NCBI RefSeq assembly: GCF_041053105.1
Contig: NZ_CP163444.1
Coordinates: 2,852,001 to 2,916,000, forward strand
From: Streptomyces sp. R44
GTDB taxonomy: Bacteria > Actinomycetota > Actinomycetes > Streptomycetales > Streptomycetaceae
Length of the DNA: 64,000 bases
Reading direction: 5' to 3'
Both the position numbers and the translations under genes were made by a program. Positions 24,833 through 35,795 of this stretch are shown piece after piece. Position 1 is the stretch's first letter. Each line of letters opens with the position of its first letter. The notes beneath the pieces are model-generated. The model did no database searches. It was not told the origin of the DNA and saw nothing but the letters and a program-made list of their open reading frames with translations.

Positions 24833-25836
24833 TTACCCGCGTAGCATCGCAGGTCGACCTGCCGTTGGGCGCCGCCGAGCAGGGCGGCGCCCAGCGGCGT
24901 CAGGGTGTGCAGGACGGCGTTGCCGTGGCGGAGGGTCGCGATGAGCCCGGCCTCGCGCAGCACGCCCGCGTGCTGACTGGCCGAGGCCAGCGACACCCCG
25001 GCCCTGCGGGCCAGCTCGCTGGTGGTGCCGCCGTCCCCGATGGCGTGCAGGACGGCCGAGCGGGTCTGGCCGACCAGCTTGGCGAGGGAGGAGCCGCCCG
25101 GCGCGCGGACGGTCGCCGTCTCGCCGTGCGTGACGGGGTAGACGAGGACCGGCGGCAGCTCCGGGTCCCGCAGGACGACCGGGGTCCCCCGGCAGAAGAA
25201 CGAGGGCTGGAGCAGCAGTCCCCGCCCGTCGAGGTGGACGTCCCGGTCGACCGGGTAGTCCGCCTCCAGGACGGGTGCGCGCCAGCGCAGCATCGGCGGC
25301 AGCGAGGCGAGCAGCTCCTCGGCGCCGCCGTCCAGGAGCGCCCGGCCGCGGCGGGCCCGGTCGGCCTCGACGCGGGCCCGGATGTGCGGCCAGTACGGTT
25401 CGATCGCGGCCCGGTGGTAGCTGCGCAGGGCCCCCACGAGCCGGTCGAAGGGCTCCGCGCCGCCGTCGGCGAGGGCGCGCAGCGAGTGCGGCACGGTCCG
25501 GCCGCCGGAGCGGTCGGCGGCGAGCAGCGAGAGCTCGTCGCGGAGCCGGCCGTGTTCGGTGGCGCGGATGGCCTGGAGGCCCTCGTCGAGCCCGTGGACG
25601 CCCTCGGCGGGCGTCAGGAAGTCGGGGAAATAGCCGCGGCTGGGGACGAGCGCGGCGAGGAGCCGGGTCTCACCGCCGAGCCGCATCCGGGCGTCCGTAC
25701 GCCATTCTCCGTAGACGACGGGGCCGCGCCGGTCCCTTAAACGGTGAAAGCTCAGAATCGTTTCCCACAGAACGTCCGGCCGGGCGGCCGTCCGCACCCC
25801 TGCCAAATCGTTCCCTGTGAAATGAATCCGCAGCAT
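24802..25836 (-). CDS. ArsR-like winged-helix transcriptional regulator
   Basis: This 344-residue protein has a long N-terminal domain of unknown type. Near residues 265-330 follows a winged-helix DNA-binding domain of the ArsR kind (AVLHAIGDGGTTSELARRAGVSLASASQHAGVLREAGLI...). Streptomyces carry many such regulators with an alpha/beta sensor domain ahead of the HTH. The ATG at 25836 (MLRIHFTGNDLAG) was preferred over a start 30 bp upstream because family members begin with M-L-R-I-H-F. Targets are not evident. The 3' end overlaps the PhoX-like gene on the other strand. Confidence 0.85.
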   Translation of the reverse strand: MLRIHFTGNDLAGVRTAARPDVLWETILSFHRLRDRRGPVVYGEWRTDARMRLGGETRLLAALVPSRGYFPDFLTPAEGVHGLDEGLQAIRATEHGRLRDELSLLAADRSGGRTVPHSLRALADGGAEPFDRLVGALRSYHRAAIEPYWPHIRARVEADRARRGRALLDGGAEELLASLPPMLRWRAPVLEADYPVDRDVHLDGRGLLLQPSFFCRGTPVVLRDPELPPVLVYPVTHGETATVRAPGGSSLAKLVGQTRSAVLHAIGDGGTTSELARRAGVSLASASQHAGVLREAGLIATLRHGNAVLHTLTPLGAALLGGAQRQVDLRCYAGNYARNGPVTS

Positions 25837-26224
25837 GAAGGTCCCCACCTGTGCACTCGCAACCACCCCCGACGACGAGTATGCACAGCATCACTGCACG
25901 TTACCAGGGTGTTTCAGCCACAGTTGAAAGGCATCGCGGCAATCAGGGGGGAACCGAAAAGCTGTACGGGTCGGGCAGGAAACCTTCAGGACCGAGGTGA
26001 CGTGGTGAAGACCGTGGGGGGCTTTGCCCGTCCGGCGGCGGTCGGCGAGGTTGCGGCTCACCTGCCCGACATCGGTAAAGGGCGCGGCCTCCGGGTGGGG
26101 ATCCGGGGGTCGCGCCCGCCCCGTTCTTTGCGACACGCAAACGTAGAAGTTCAATAGCCAATAATTCAATCGGCCGTAATTGAACATGAACTCACATGTG
26201 CCCGGCAAAGCTCCGCGGGTATAC
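25837..26224. other. Intergenic region with AT-rich operator-like half-sites, no gene recognised
   Basis: No convincing coding sequence is present on either strand; open frames here lack codon-position bias. An AT-rich patch carries GTTCAAT (26149-26155), ATTCAAT (26164-26170) and the inverted ATTGAAC (26179-26185), spaced exactly 15 bp start to start, followed by a CACATGTG palindrome (26193-26200). A strong hairpin with a T-rich tail lies just beyond, so a short + strand transcript is possible. Confidence 0.5.
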
Positions 26225-26270
26225 GACGGGACGGACACCTCCGCACAAAAGGTGTCCGTCCCGTCTCTTT
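26225..26270 (+). terminator. Strong hairpin terminator in the intergenic region
   Basis: A perfect 16-bp stem (26225-26240 with 26250-26265; gacgggacggacacct and its complement) closes a 9-nt loop and is followed by TCTTT on the + strand. No annotated + strand gene ends here, so it may serve an unannotated RNA. It could also back up termination of ppdK on the - strand, where no T-run follows. Confidence 0.75.
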
Positions 26271-26343
26271 GTGAATCCGGAGCCGCCGCCCGTCGGTGAG
26301 GGTCAAGACGTGACCGACGGCGGCCCCGGTGGCTCTGTGTCCG

Positions 26344-26365
26344 CTGCTGAACCGGGGTTCAGCAG
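26344..26365 (-). terminator. Hairpin just after the ppdK stop
   Basis: CTGCTGAACC (26344-26353) pairs perfectly with GGTTCAGCAG (26356-26365) around a 2-nt loop, 3 nt beyond the ppdK stop. There is no T-run, as is common for Streptomyces 3' hairpins; it may stabilise the 3' end. Confidence 0.55.
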
Positions 26366-26368
26366 GGC

Positions 26369-29080
<2,712 letters not shown>

Positions 29081-29301
29081 GGGTCCCGACTCCTCGATGA
29101 CTCGGTTGGCTGCCCTGACGGCGAGGAACATACCCAGATCGAAGGCTTCTGGGGAGGTACGCCTGCCGGTCACACGGTCTTAACCACCCGTCCGCCAGCA
29201 CTTCGAAAGTTACCGAGGCGAAGATTCCGGTTTCACGCCCCGAAGGCCAGTTGACCCAATCCAGCACTTAGTCGCTCACATGAGCGCCCAATCGAGCACT
29301 T

Positions 29302-29320
29302 GCGTTCAAGTCTTGAACGC
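29302..29320. promoter_or_regulatory. Perfect 9-1-9 palindrome upstream of ppdK
   Basis: GCGTTCAAG-T-CTTGAACGC is an uninterrupted inverted repeat centred on one base, about 220 bp before the ppdK start and directly upstream (in ppdK sense) of its long leader. It looks like a protein-binding site; the binder is unknown. It also adjoins the dus terminator. Confidence 0.5.
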
Positions 29321-29322
29321 AA

Positions 29323-29349
29323 AAGGGGTGGCACTCAGTGCCACCCCTT
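29323..29349 (-). terminator. Intrinsic terminator downstream of dus
   Basis: A 12-bp perfect stem (AAGGGGTGGCAC at 29323-29334 with GTGCCACCCCTT at 29338-29349) has a 3-nt loop. On the - strand it is followed by TT and then GCG, so transcription leaving the dus gene should end here before ppdK. The + strand reads CTTCAGTCTTT after it. Confidence 0.8.
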
Positions 29350-29437
29350 CAGTCTTTGCAGCTACCCGTAACCTGCTCATCTGAGCACCACCCCCCTCAA
29401 GGGTGGCGAGGATCACTCCTCCGGAAGGGGCTGAATC

Positions 29438-30574
29438 TCAGCCTCCGGACGTGTCCAGCTCGGCGTCCTCGCTCACTCCGGCGCAGTCGTAGGGGTCCTT
29501 CAACCAGCCGTCCGGCAGGACAACTCGGTTGTTTCCGGACGTACGACCCCGGGGGCCGTCCGCACCCACCGGCCACGGCTGGTCCAGGTCGAGCTCGCTC
29601 AACTGAGCGCGCAGCTCGTCCAGAGAAGAGGTGATCGCGAGCTTCTTGCGCATCTCGGAGCCGACCGCGAAGCCCTTCAGGTACCAGGCCACGTGCTTGC
29701 GGAAGTCGATGACACCGCGTGCCTCGTCACCCAGCCACTCGCCGAGCAGCCGCGCGTGCCGCACCATCGCGTCCGCGACCTCCCGGAGTCCCGGCTGCGC
29801 GTAGGCGCCGGTGCCCTCGAAGCCTGCCACGAGGTCCCCGAAGAGCCACGGGCGGCCCAGGCAGCCCCGGCCCACGACGACGCCGTCGCAGCCCGTCTCC
29901 CGCATCATCCGCAGCGCGTCGTCCGCCGACCAGATGTCGCCGTTGCCGAGCACCGGGATCTCCGGCACGTGCTCCTTGAGCCGCGCGATCGCGTCCCAGT
30001 CGGCCGTGCCGCCGTAGTGCTGGGCGGCGGTCCTGCCGTGCAGGGCGATGGCGGTGACACCCTCCTCGACGGCGATCCGGCCGGCGTCGAGGTAGGTGAT
30101 GTGGTCGTCGTCGATGCCCTTGCGCATCTTCATCGTGACCGGCAGGTCGCCCGCGTTGGTCACGGCCTCGTTGAGGATCGCCCGCAGCAGCGGCCGCTTG
30201 TAGGGCAGGGCCGAGCCGCCGCCCTTCCGGGTCACCTTGGGGACCGGGCAGCCGAAGTTCAGGTCGATGTGGTCGGCGAGGTCCTCGTCGACGATCATCC
30301 GCACGGCCTTGCCGACCGTCACCGGATCCACGCCGTACAGCTGGATCGAGCGCGGCTTCTCCGTCTCGTCGAAACGGATGAGCTGCATCGTCTTCTCGTT
30401 GCGCTCGACCAGGGCGCGCGTCGTGATCATCTCGCTCACGAACAGTCCCTTGCCGCCGCTGAACTCACGGCAGAGGGTACGGAAGGGGGCGTTGGTGATG
30501 CCGGCCATCGGGGCGAGCACCACCGGCGGCTGCACGATGTGCGGCCCGATGGCGAGAGGGGTGAACGCGGTCAT
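29438..30574 (-). CDS. dusB: tRNA-dihydrouridine synthase
   Basis: This 378-residue flavoenzyme reduces uridine to dihydrouridine in tRNA D-loops. The Dus signature is complete: PMAGITNAPFRTLCREFSGG at the FMN site, IDLNFGCPVPKVTRKGGGSAL with the catalytic Cys, LHGRTAAQHYGG, and VLGNGDIWS. The C-terminal helical domain (HVAWYLKGFAVGSEMRKKL) is present. The ATG at 30574 gives the usual family N-terminus; the longer frame upstream overlaps the divergent MFS promoter. The subfamily symbol is tentative. Confidence 0.93.
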   Translation of the reverse strand: MTAFTPLAIGPHIVQPPVVLAPMAGITNAPFRTLCREFSGGKGLFVSEMITTRALVERNEKTMQLIRFDETEKPRSIQLYGVDPVTVGKAVRMIVDEDLADHIDLNFGCPVPKVTRKGGGSALPYKRPLLRAILNEAVTNAGDLPVTMKMRKGIDDDHITYLDAGRIAVEEGVTAIALHGRTAAQHYGGTADWDAIARLKEHVPEIPVLGNGDIWSADDALRMMRETGCDGVVVGRGCLGRPWLFGDLVAGFEGTGAYAQPGLREVADAMVRHARLLGEWLGDEARGVIDFRKHVAWYLKGFAVGSEMRKKLAITSSLDELRAQLSELDLDQPWPVGADGPRGRTSGNNRVVLPDGWLKDPYDCAGVSEDAELDTSGG

Positions 30575-30626
30575 TCGGCCATTGTCCCGCACTGCGGAGT
30601 TTCTTAGACAGCCATACGATCCGCAC

Positions 30627-32081
30627 ATGCCCGAGCTCACACGCGGTCGCCGTCTCGTCGTCCTCGCGATCTGCTGCATGAGCCTGCTCATCGTCAGCCT
30701 GGACAACACCGCGCTGAACGTCGCCCTGCCCGCGATGCGGCGCGATCTCGGCGCCACCGTCGCCGGCATGCAGTGGGTGATCGACGCCTACACGCTGGTC
30801 CTGGCCTCCCTGCTGATGCTCGCGGGCTCCACCGCCGACCGGATCGGCCGCCGCAAGGTCTTCGTCACCGGCCTGGCCGTCTTCGCCCTCGGCTCGCTGC
30901 TCTGCTCCCTCGCGCCGAACCTGGAGGCCCTGATCGCCTTCCGGGCGGTCCAGGCCGTGGGCGGCTCGATGCTGAACCCGGTCGCCATGTCGATCATCAC
31001 GAACACCTTCACGGAACCGGCCGCACGCGCGCGTGCCATCGGCGTCTGGGGCGGGGTCGTCGGCGTCTCCATGGCCGCCGGGCCGCTGGTCGGCGGTGTG
31101 CTGGTCCAGTCGGTCGGCTGGCGGTCGATCTTCTGGGTGAACCTGCCGGTCGCCCTCGTCGCCCTGGTCCTGACCCTGCGGTACGTCCCCGAGTCCCGCG
31201 CGCCCCGCCCCCGGCGCCCCGACCCGGTCGGGCAGCTCCTGGTGACGGCGCTCCTCGGCTCCCTCACGTACGCGATCATCGAGACCGACCCGCTCTTCGC
31301 CGGGATCGCGGCCGTCGCGCTCGCCGGTCTCCTCCTCTACGAGCCCCGCCGCCGCGAGCCGCTCATCGACCTGCGGTTCTTCCGCAGCGCGCCGTTCAGC
31401 GGGGCCACCGTCATCGCGGTCTGCGCCTTCGCCTCGCTCGGCGGCTTCCTGTTCCTGAACACGCTCTACCTCCAGGACGTGCGCGGGCTCTCCCCGCTGT
31501 CCGCCGGGCTCTGGATGCTGCCGATGGCCGGCATGACCTTCGTCTTCGCCCCGCTGTCGGGGCGGCTCACGGCGGCGCGCGGGCCGCGCCTCTCGCTGCT
31601 GCTCGCGGGGACGGCGATGGCGGCGGGGCCGCTGCTCTTCGCGGCCTTCGAGGCCGAGACGAGCGATGCGCTGCTCCTCACCGGGTACGTGGTCTTCGGC
31701 ATCGGCTTCGGCCTGGTGAACGCCCCGATCACGAACACCGCCGTGTCCGGGATGCCCCGCGCGCAGGCCGGGGTGGCGGCCGCGGTGGCCTCGACGAGCC
31801 GCCAGGTCGGGCAGACGCTCGGCGTCGCGGTGATCGGCGCGGTCCTGGCGGCGGGACTCGGCGCCGTGCCGGACGCGGACGCGTTCGTGGCGGCGGCCCG
31901 CCCCGGCTACTGGATCATCACGGGCTGCGGGCTCGCCGTCCTGGTGGTCGGCGCCGTCACCAGCGGCGCGTGGGCTCGGCGCACGGCGGAGCGGACGGCG
32001 CGGTGCCTGGCGCCGGAGGAGGAGCGGGAAGGCGGCAAGGAGGGCGGACCTCAGGCGATGGCCAAGACACCGGCGCCCTGA
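30627..32081 (+). CDS. DHA2-family MFS drug transporter
   Basis: This 484-residue protein has 14 predicted membrane segments. The MFS motif after helix 2 is GSTADRIGRRKVF, helix 1 contains SLDNTALNVALPAM, and helix 5 has WGGVVGVSMAAGPLVGG. These identify an EmrB/QacA-type proton antiporter. The ATG at 30627 starts shortly after CCATACGAT, which resembles a -10, in the divergent region with the dus gene. The last 35 residues are a polar, charged tail. Substrate unknown. Its stop at 32081 is only 8 bp from the 163-bp inverted-repeat element. Confidence 0.9.
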   Translation: MPELTRGRRLVVLAICCMSLLIVSLDNTALNVALPAMRRDLGATVAGMQWVIDAYTLVLASLLMLAGSTADRIGRRKVFVTGLAVFALGSLLCSLAPNLEALIAFRAVQAVGGSMLNPVAMSIITNTFTEPAARARAIGVWGGVVGVSMAAGPLVGGVLVQSVGWRSIFWVNLPVALVALVLTLRYVPESRAPRPRRPDPVGQLLVTALLGSLTYAIIETDPLFAGIAAVALAGLLLYEPRRREPLIDLRFFRSAPFSGATVIAVCAFASLGGFLFLNTLYLQDVRGLSPLSAGLWMLPMAGMTFVFAPLSGRLTAARGPRLSLLLAGTAMAAGPLLFAAFEAETSDALLLTGYVVFGIGFGLVNAPITNTAVSGMPRAQAGVAAAVASTSRQVGQTLGVAVIGAVLAAGLGAVPDADAFVAAARPGYWIITGCGLAVLVVGAVTSGAWARRTAERTARCLAPEEEREGGKEGGPQAMAKTPAP

Positions 32082-32089
32082 GGCGCCTA

Positions 32090-32252
32090 GGGCCTGTCTG
32101 ACAATTCGCGCCGGATCAGGCCGGGCCGTCTGGTGCGTGCGATCGGCGTGCGGCCGGGGCGCCCTCGTAGCGGAGCTACTTGGGCGTTTCGGCCGTGCGG
32201 CGAGCGTGCGTGCCGGACGGCCCGGACCCGGCGGGAATTGTCAGACAGGCCC
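32090..32252. mobile_element. 163-bp MITE-like element with 25-bp terminal inverted repeats
   Basis: The left end (32090-32114, gggcctgtctgacaattc...) and the right end (32228-32252, ...gaattgtcagacaggccc) are inverted repeats matching at 24 of 25 positions. The interior has no gene. I recall the same ends as recurrent in Streptomyces genomes. No clear target-site duplication is visible. The element covers the last codons and stop of the XRE regulator gene. Confidence 0.75.
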
Positions 32253-33120
32253 GAGCCTCCCGTTCCCGGACGATCAGGTCGAGGAGGCGGGCGACGCCGG
32301 CCTGGGTGGCGTCGTCCACGGGGACGTACGTGACGAGGTGGGTCCCGGCGTTCGGGCCGAGCCAGAGGTTGGTGTGCTCGAAGCTGAGCAGCCCCACGCG
32401 GGCGTTGCGGATGACCTTCACGCGGCCGCCGGGGGCGACCACCTCGTGCCGCGCCCACAGCTCCCGGAACTCGGGCGAGGCCTCTTCGAGGCGGCGTACG
32501 AGCTCCTTCCAGGCGGGCTCGGCCAGGTGCTCGGCCATGGCGGCGCGGAGCTTCCCGGCGAGCGCGCGCATGACCTCGGGCAGATCGGTGACCGAGGCCC
32601 GGAAGTCCTCGTTCGTGAAGGCCAGCCAGAGGGAGTTGCGGTCCTCGCGGGGCAGCGCGTCCAGATCGCAGAAGAGCTGCCCGAACGTGCGGTTGTGGGC
32701 GAGGAAGTCGTAGCGGCTGTTCTGGATCGCGGCCGGGACGGGCTCCAGCTGGTCGAGGAGCCGGCGCAGGGTGGGCGTGACGGCGGAGCAGGTCGCCTCG
32801 GGGTGCGGATCGGTCGCCCCGGCGAGCGCGAAGAGATGGGTCCGCTCGGTCGGGTCGAGCAGCAGGGCCCCGGCGAGGGCGTCCAGGACCTGCGGGGAGA
32901 CCTGGATGTCCCGGGCCTGTTCGAGCCAGGTGTACCAGGTGACGCCGACGGCGGAGAGGTGCGCGACCTCCTCGCGGCGCAGTCCTGGGGTGCGGCGGCG
33001 CCGGCCCCGGGGCAGGCCGACCTGCTCGGGGGTGATGCGCTCGCGGCGGGAGCGGAGGAAGGCGGCGAGCTCGTGGCGCCGGATGTCCTGCTCGGGTGCG
33101 CTCAACGCCATGACGGTCAT
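32176..33120 (-). CDS. XRE-type regulator with MmyB-like ligand-binding domain, 3' end inside a repeat element
   Basis: This 314-residue protein has an N-terminal helix-turn-helix (LAAFLRSRRERITPEQVGLP..RRRTPGLRREEVAHLSAVGVTWYTWLEQARDI). The rest matches the MmyB-like domain (NSRYDFLAHNRTFGQLF; FTNEDFRASVTDL; LWARHEVV; GLLSFEHTNLWL). The last 25 or so residues after LDLIVREREA are encoded by the 163-bp repeat element, which supplies the stop codon. The native C-terminus was probably replaced. It is divergent from an MFS pump gene across a short region with palindromes, so it probably represses that pump; the ligand is unknown. Confidence 0.87.
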   Translation of the reverse strand: MTVMALSAPEQDIRRHELAAFLRSRRERITPEQVGLPRGRRRRTPGLRREEVAHLSAVGVTWYTWLEQARDIQVSPQVLDALAGALLLDPTERTHLFALAGATDPHPEATCSAVTPTLRRLLDQLEPVPAAIQNSRYDFLAHNRTFGQLFCDLDALPREDRNSLWLAFTNEDFRASVTDLPEVMRALAGKLRAAMAEHLAEPAWKELVRRLEEASPEFRELWARHEVVAPGGRVKVIRNARVGLLSFEHTNLWLGPNAGTHLVTYVPVDDATQAGVARLLDLIVREREARACLTIPAGSGPSGTHARRTAETPK

Positions 33121-33155
33121 GCCTCCAGGGTGCCGGGGCGGTCAGCCGGTTTCCA

Positions 33156-33195
33156 GGTAGTGCTTCTACCAGGATAAGGACACTCTGGTACCAGG
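33156..33195. promoter_or_regulatory. Operator-like repeats between the XRE regulator and the MFS gene
   Basis: GGTAG-tgctt-CTACC (33156-33170) is an inverted repeat, CTGGTACCAG (33185-33194) is a perfect palindrome, and TACCAGG occurs twice 22 bp apart (33167 and 33189), two helical turns. This suits cooperative binding by the divergent regulator. Confidence 0.6.
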
Positions 33196-33221
33196 CTGAG
33201 CAGAGGCGGAGGCTCGGTCCC

Positions 33222-34658
33222 GTGACTACGACCTCCCCTTCCGTCCGCACCGCGGCCCCGGCCGGCCGCCAGGCCCCGGCGCTCGGCGCCCTCGGGCTGT
33301 TCACCGTGCTGCTCGGGGCCGCGCTCCCCCTCATCGACTTCTTCATCGTCAACGTCGCCCTGCCGTCCATCGACCACGACCTGGCCGCGGGCCCGGCGCT
33401 CCTCGAACTGGTCGTCGCCGGGTACGGCCTGGCGTACTCCGTGCTGCTCGTCCTCGGCGGGCGGCTCGGCGACCTCTTCGGCCGCCGCCGGCTCTTCCTC
33501 GCCGGCATGGCCGCCTTCGGCCTCACCTCGCTCGCCTGCGGGCTCGCCCCGGACGCCTGGACGCTGGTCGCGGCCCGGGTGGCGCAGGGCGCGGCGGCGG
33601 CGCTGATGCTGCCGCAGGTGCTCGCGACCATCCACTCCTCGACCGAGGGGGCGCGCCGGGCGAAGGCTCTGAGCCTGTACGGGGCGACCGCCGGTCTCGC
33701 GATGGCGGGCGGCCAGATCCTGGGCGGGGTGCTCGTGACCGCCGACATCGCGGGCTCCGGCTGGCGCTCGGTGTTCCTGGTGAACGTGCCGGTGGCGGTG
33801 GCGGGCCTGGCGCTCGCCGTCCGTACCGTGCCGGAGACCCGCTCGGACCGGCCCGCGCCGGTGGACGTGCCGGGGACGCTGCTCCTCGCGCTCGCGCTGC
33901 TGACCCTGCTCGCGCCGCTGACGGAGGGCCGGGCGGCGGGCTGGCCGCTGTGGACCTGGGTGTCGCTCGCGGTGTTCCCGTTCGCGGCCGGGGCCTTCTG
34001 GTGGGTGGAGCGGCGGGCGGACCGCCGGGGCGCGGTGCCGCTGGTCCCGCCGAGCCTGCTGGCCCTGGTCCCGCTGCGGCGCGGGCTCGCGGTGGTGCTG
34101 CCGCTCTCGCTGGGTTTCAGCGGCTTCATGTTCGTGATCGCGGTGGCGCTCCAGCAGGGGCTGCAGATGGGCGCGGTGGCCTCGGGCCTGGCGCTCGTGC
34201 CGATGGCGCTCGCGTTCTTCGGTGCCTCGCTGGCGGGGCCGCGTCTGGTGCGGCGTTGGGGCACCCGGGTCGTGCCGGTGGGGGCCCTGCTCCAGGGGCT
34301 CGGCATCGCCGCGATCGTCTGGTCGGTGGCGCGGGACTGGCAGGGGCTGTCCGTCGGGGACCTGGTGCCGGGGATGGCGGTGGCGGGTCTCGGTCAGGGG
34401 CTTCAGCTGCCGGTGCTGTTCCGGGTGGTGCTCTCGGAGGTGCCGTCGGAGCGGGCGGGCGTGGGCAGCGGGGTCATGGTGACCACGCAGCAGTCGGCGC
34501 TGACGCTGGGCGTGGCGACGCTGGGTTCGCTCTTCCTGTCGCTGGCCGCCTCGCCGGCCGACATGGGCGGGGCGCTGCGGACGACGCTCCTGGTCCAGCT
34601 GGGTGTGGTGGCGCTGACGCTGCTGCTGAGCCTGCGCCTCCCCCGCACGGTGAAGTAG
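33222..34658 (+). CDS. DHA2-family MFS transporter
   Basis: This 478-residue protein has about 14 hydrophobic segments. It carries the QacA/EmrB pattern PLIDFFIVNVALPSIDHDL in helix 1, GGRLGDLFGRRRLF after helix 2 and GATAGLAMAGGQILGG in helix 5. It starts at GTG 33222 with GGAGG upstream and is divergent from the XRE/MmyB regulator, whose likely operator separates the two. It is probably an efflux pump for a hydrophobic compound. It is about as long as, but clearly different in sequence from, the MFS protein at 30627. Confidence 0.9.
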   Translation: MTTTSPSVRTAAPAGRQAPALGALGLFTVLLGAALPLIDFFIVNVALPSIDHDLAAGPALLELVVAGYGLAYSVLLVLGGRLGDLFGRRRLFLAGMAAFGLTSLACGLAPDAWTLVAARVAQGAAAALMLPQVLATIHSSTEGARRAKALSLYGATAGLAMAGGQILGGVLVTADIAGSGWRSVFLVNVPVAVAGLALAVRTVPETRSDRPAPVDVPGTLLLALALLTLLAPLTEGRAAGWPLWTWVSLAVFPFAAGAFWWVERRADRRGAVPLVPPSLLALVPLRRGLAVVLPLSLGFSGFMFVIAVALQQGLQMGAVASGLALVPMALAFFGASLAGPRLVRRWGTRVVPVGALLQGLGIAAIVWSVARDWQGLSVGDLVPGMAVAGLGQGLQLPVLFRVVLSEVPSERAGVGSGVMVTTQQSALTLGVATLGSLFLSLAASPADMGGALRTTLLVQLGVVALTLLLSLRLPRTVK

Positions 34659-34678
34659 CCGAAACCTGAGGGATGGAC

Positions 34679-34716
34679 TGACAGATATTGAAATCTGTCA
34701 TCGCTCATGCCATAGT
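34679..34716 (+). promoter_or_regulatory. TetR-type operator overlapping a leaderless promoter
   Basis: TGACAGAT (34679-34686) and ATCTGTCA (34693-34700) form a perfect 8-bp dyad with 6-bp spacer. The spacer contains a -35 TTGAAA (34688-34693). A -10 CATAGT lies 17 bp later (34711-34716), placing the start of transcription at about 34723, the A of the ATG. The downstream TetR gene is the likely binder. Confidence 0.68.
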
Positions 34717-34722
34717 CGTTCC

Positions 34723-35778
34723 ATGACCACCACACCGAAGACCTCCGCATCGAAGAAGACCGTCCCCACCCGTCCGCTCGGCGCCACCGGCCCCGTCGTC
34801 TCCGCGCTCGGCCTCGGCTGCATGGGCATGTCCGCCCTGTACGGCGAGAGCGACCGGGCCGAGTCGATCGCGACGATCCACGCGGCCCTGGACGCCGGCG
34901 TCACCCTGCTCGACACGGGCGACTTCTACGGGATGGGCCACAACGAGCTGCTCATCGACGAGGCGCTGCGGACGGCGCCCGCCGGCGCCCGCGAGCAGGC
35001 GCTGACCAGCGTGAAGTTCGGCGCCCTGCGCACGGTCGAGGGCGGCTTCACCGGCTACGACGGCCGCCCGGCCGCCGTGAAGAACTTCGCGGCGTACTCG
35101 CTCCAGCGCCTCGGCACGGACCACATCGACATCTACCGGATCGCCCGCGTCGACCCGGACGTGCCGATCGAGGAGACCGTCGGCGCCATCGCCGAGCTGG
35201 TCGAGGCGGGCCACGTGCGGCACATCGGCCTCTCCGAGGTCGGCGCGGACACCCTGCGCCGGGCGGCGGCCGTGGCCCCGATCGCGGACCTCCAGATCGA
35301 GTACTCCCTCGTCTCCCGCGGCATCGAGGAGAAGATCCTCCCCACCGCGCGCGAGCTGGGCATCGGCGTCACGGCGTACGGAGTCCTCTCCCGGGGCCTG
35401 ATCAGCGGCCACTTCACCCGGGACCGGGAGCTCGGCCCCGGCGACTTCCGCGGGATGTCCCCGCGCTTCCAGGGCGAGAACCTCGACCGCAACCTGGACC
35501 TGGTGGACCGCCTGCGCGCGGTCGCCGAGGCCAAGGGCGTCACGGTCGCCCAGACGGCGATCGCCTGGGTCCTCGCCCAAGGGCCTCGTCACGGCGCCGA
35601 CATCGTGCCCCTGGTCGGCGCCCGCCGCCGGGACCGTCTCGCCGAGGCGCTCGGCGCCCTGGACGTCACGCTCGAAGCCGCCGACCTGGCCGCGATCGAG
35701 GAGGCCGTACCGGCGGGCGCGGCGTCCGGCGACCGCTACCCGGAGGCCCAGATGGCCCACCTGGACAGCGAGCACTGA
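34723..35778 (+). CDS. Aldo/keto reductase
   Basis: This 351-residue NADPH-dependent oxidoreductase of the AKR superfamily shows GLGCMGMSALYG, the catalytic Asp-Tyr region LLDTGDFYGMGHNELLIDEAL, VRHIGLSEVGADTLRRA and IQIEYSLVSR-like strands. It most resembles the pyridoxal reductase/AKR13-type proteins common in actinomycetes. Substrate not assigned. A dyad overlapping its promoter and a tetR-type gene 17 bp downstream suggest inducible control. The transcript is predicted to be leaderless, since no Shine-Dalgarno fits between promoter and ATG. Confidence 0.92.
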   Translation: MTTTPKTSASKKTVPTRPLGATGPVVSALGLGCMGMSALYGESDRAESIATIHAALDAGVTLLDTGDFYGMGHNELLIDEALRTAPAGAREQALTSVKFGALRTVEGGFTGYDGRPAAVKNFAAYSLQRLGTDHIDIYRIARVDPDVPIEETVGAIAELVEAGHVRHIGLSEVGADTLRRAAAVAPIADLQIEYSLVSRGIEEKILPTARELGIGVTAYGVLSRGLISGHFTRDRELGPGDFRGMSPRFQGENLDRNLDLVDRLRAVAEAKGVTVAQTAIAWVLAQGPRHGADIVPLVGARRRDRLAEALGALDVTLEAADLAAIEEAVPAGAASGDRYPEAQMAHLDSEH

Positions 35779-35795
35779 CGGGTAATGTCCCTTCC

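Noticed and set aside
25891..26238. 115-codon frame in the gap before ppdK
   Set aside because: No coding bias, no ribosome-binding site, and it overlaps the palindromic half-sites and terminator.
32087..34306. 739-codon frame antisense to the MFS gene at 33222
   Set aside because: It crosses the inverted-repeat element and reads the regulator in the wrong frame; Ser/Arg/Pro-rich.
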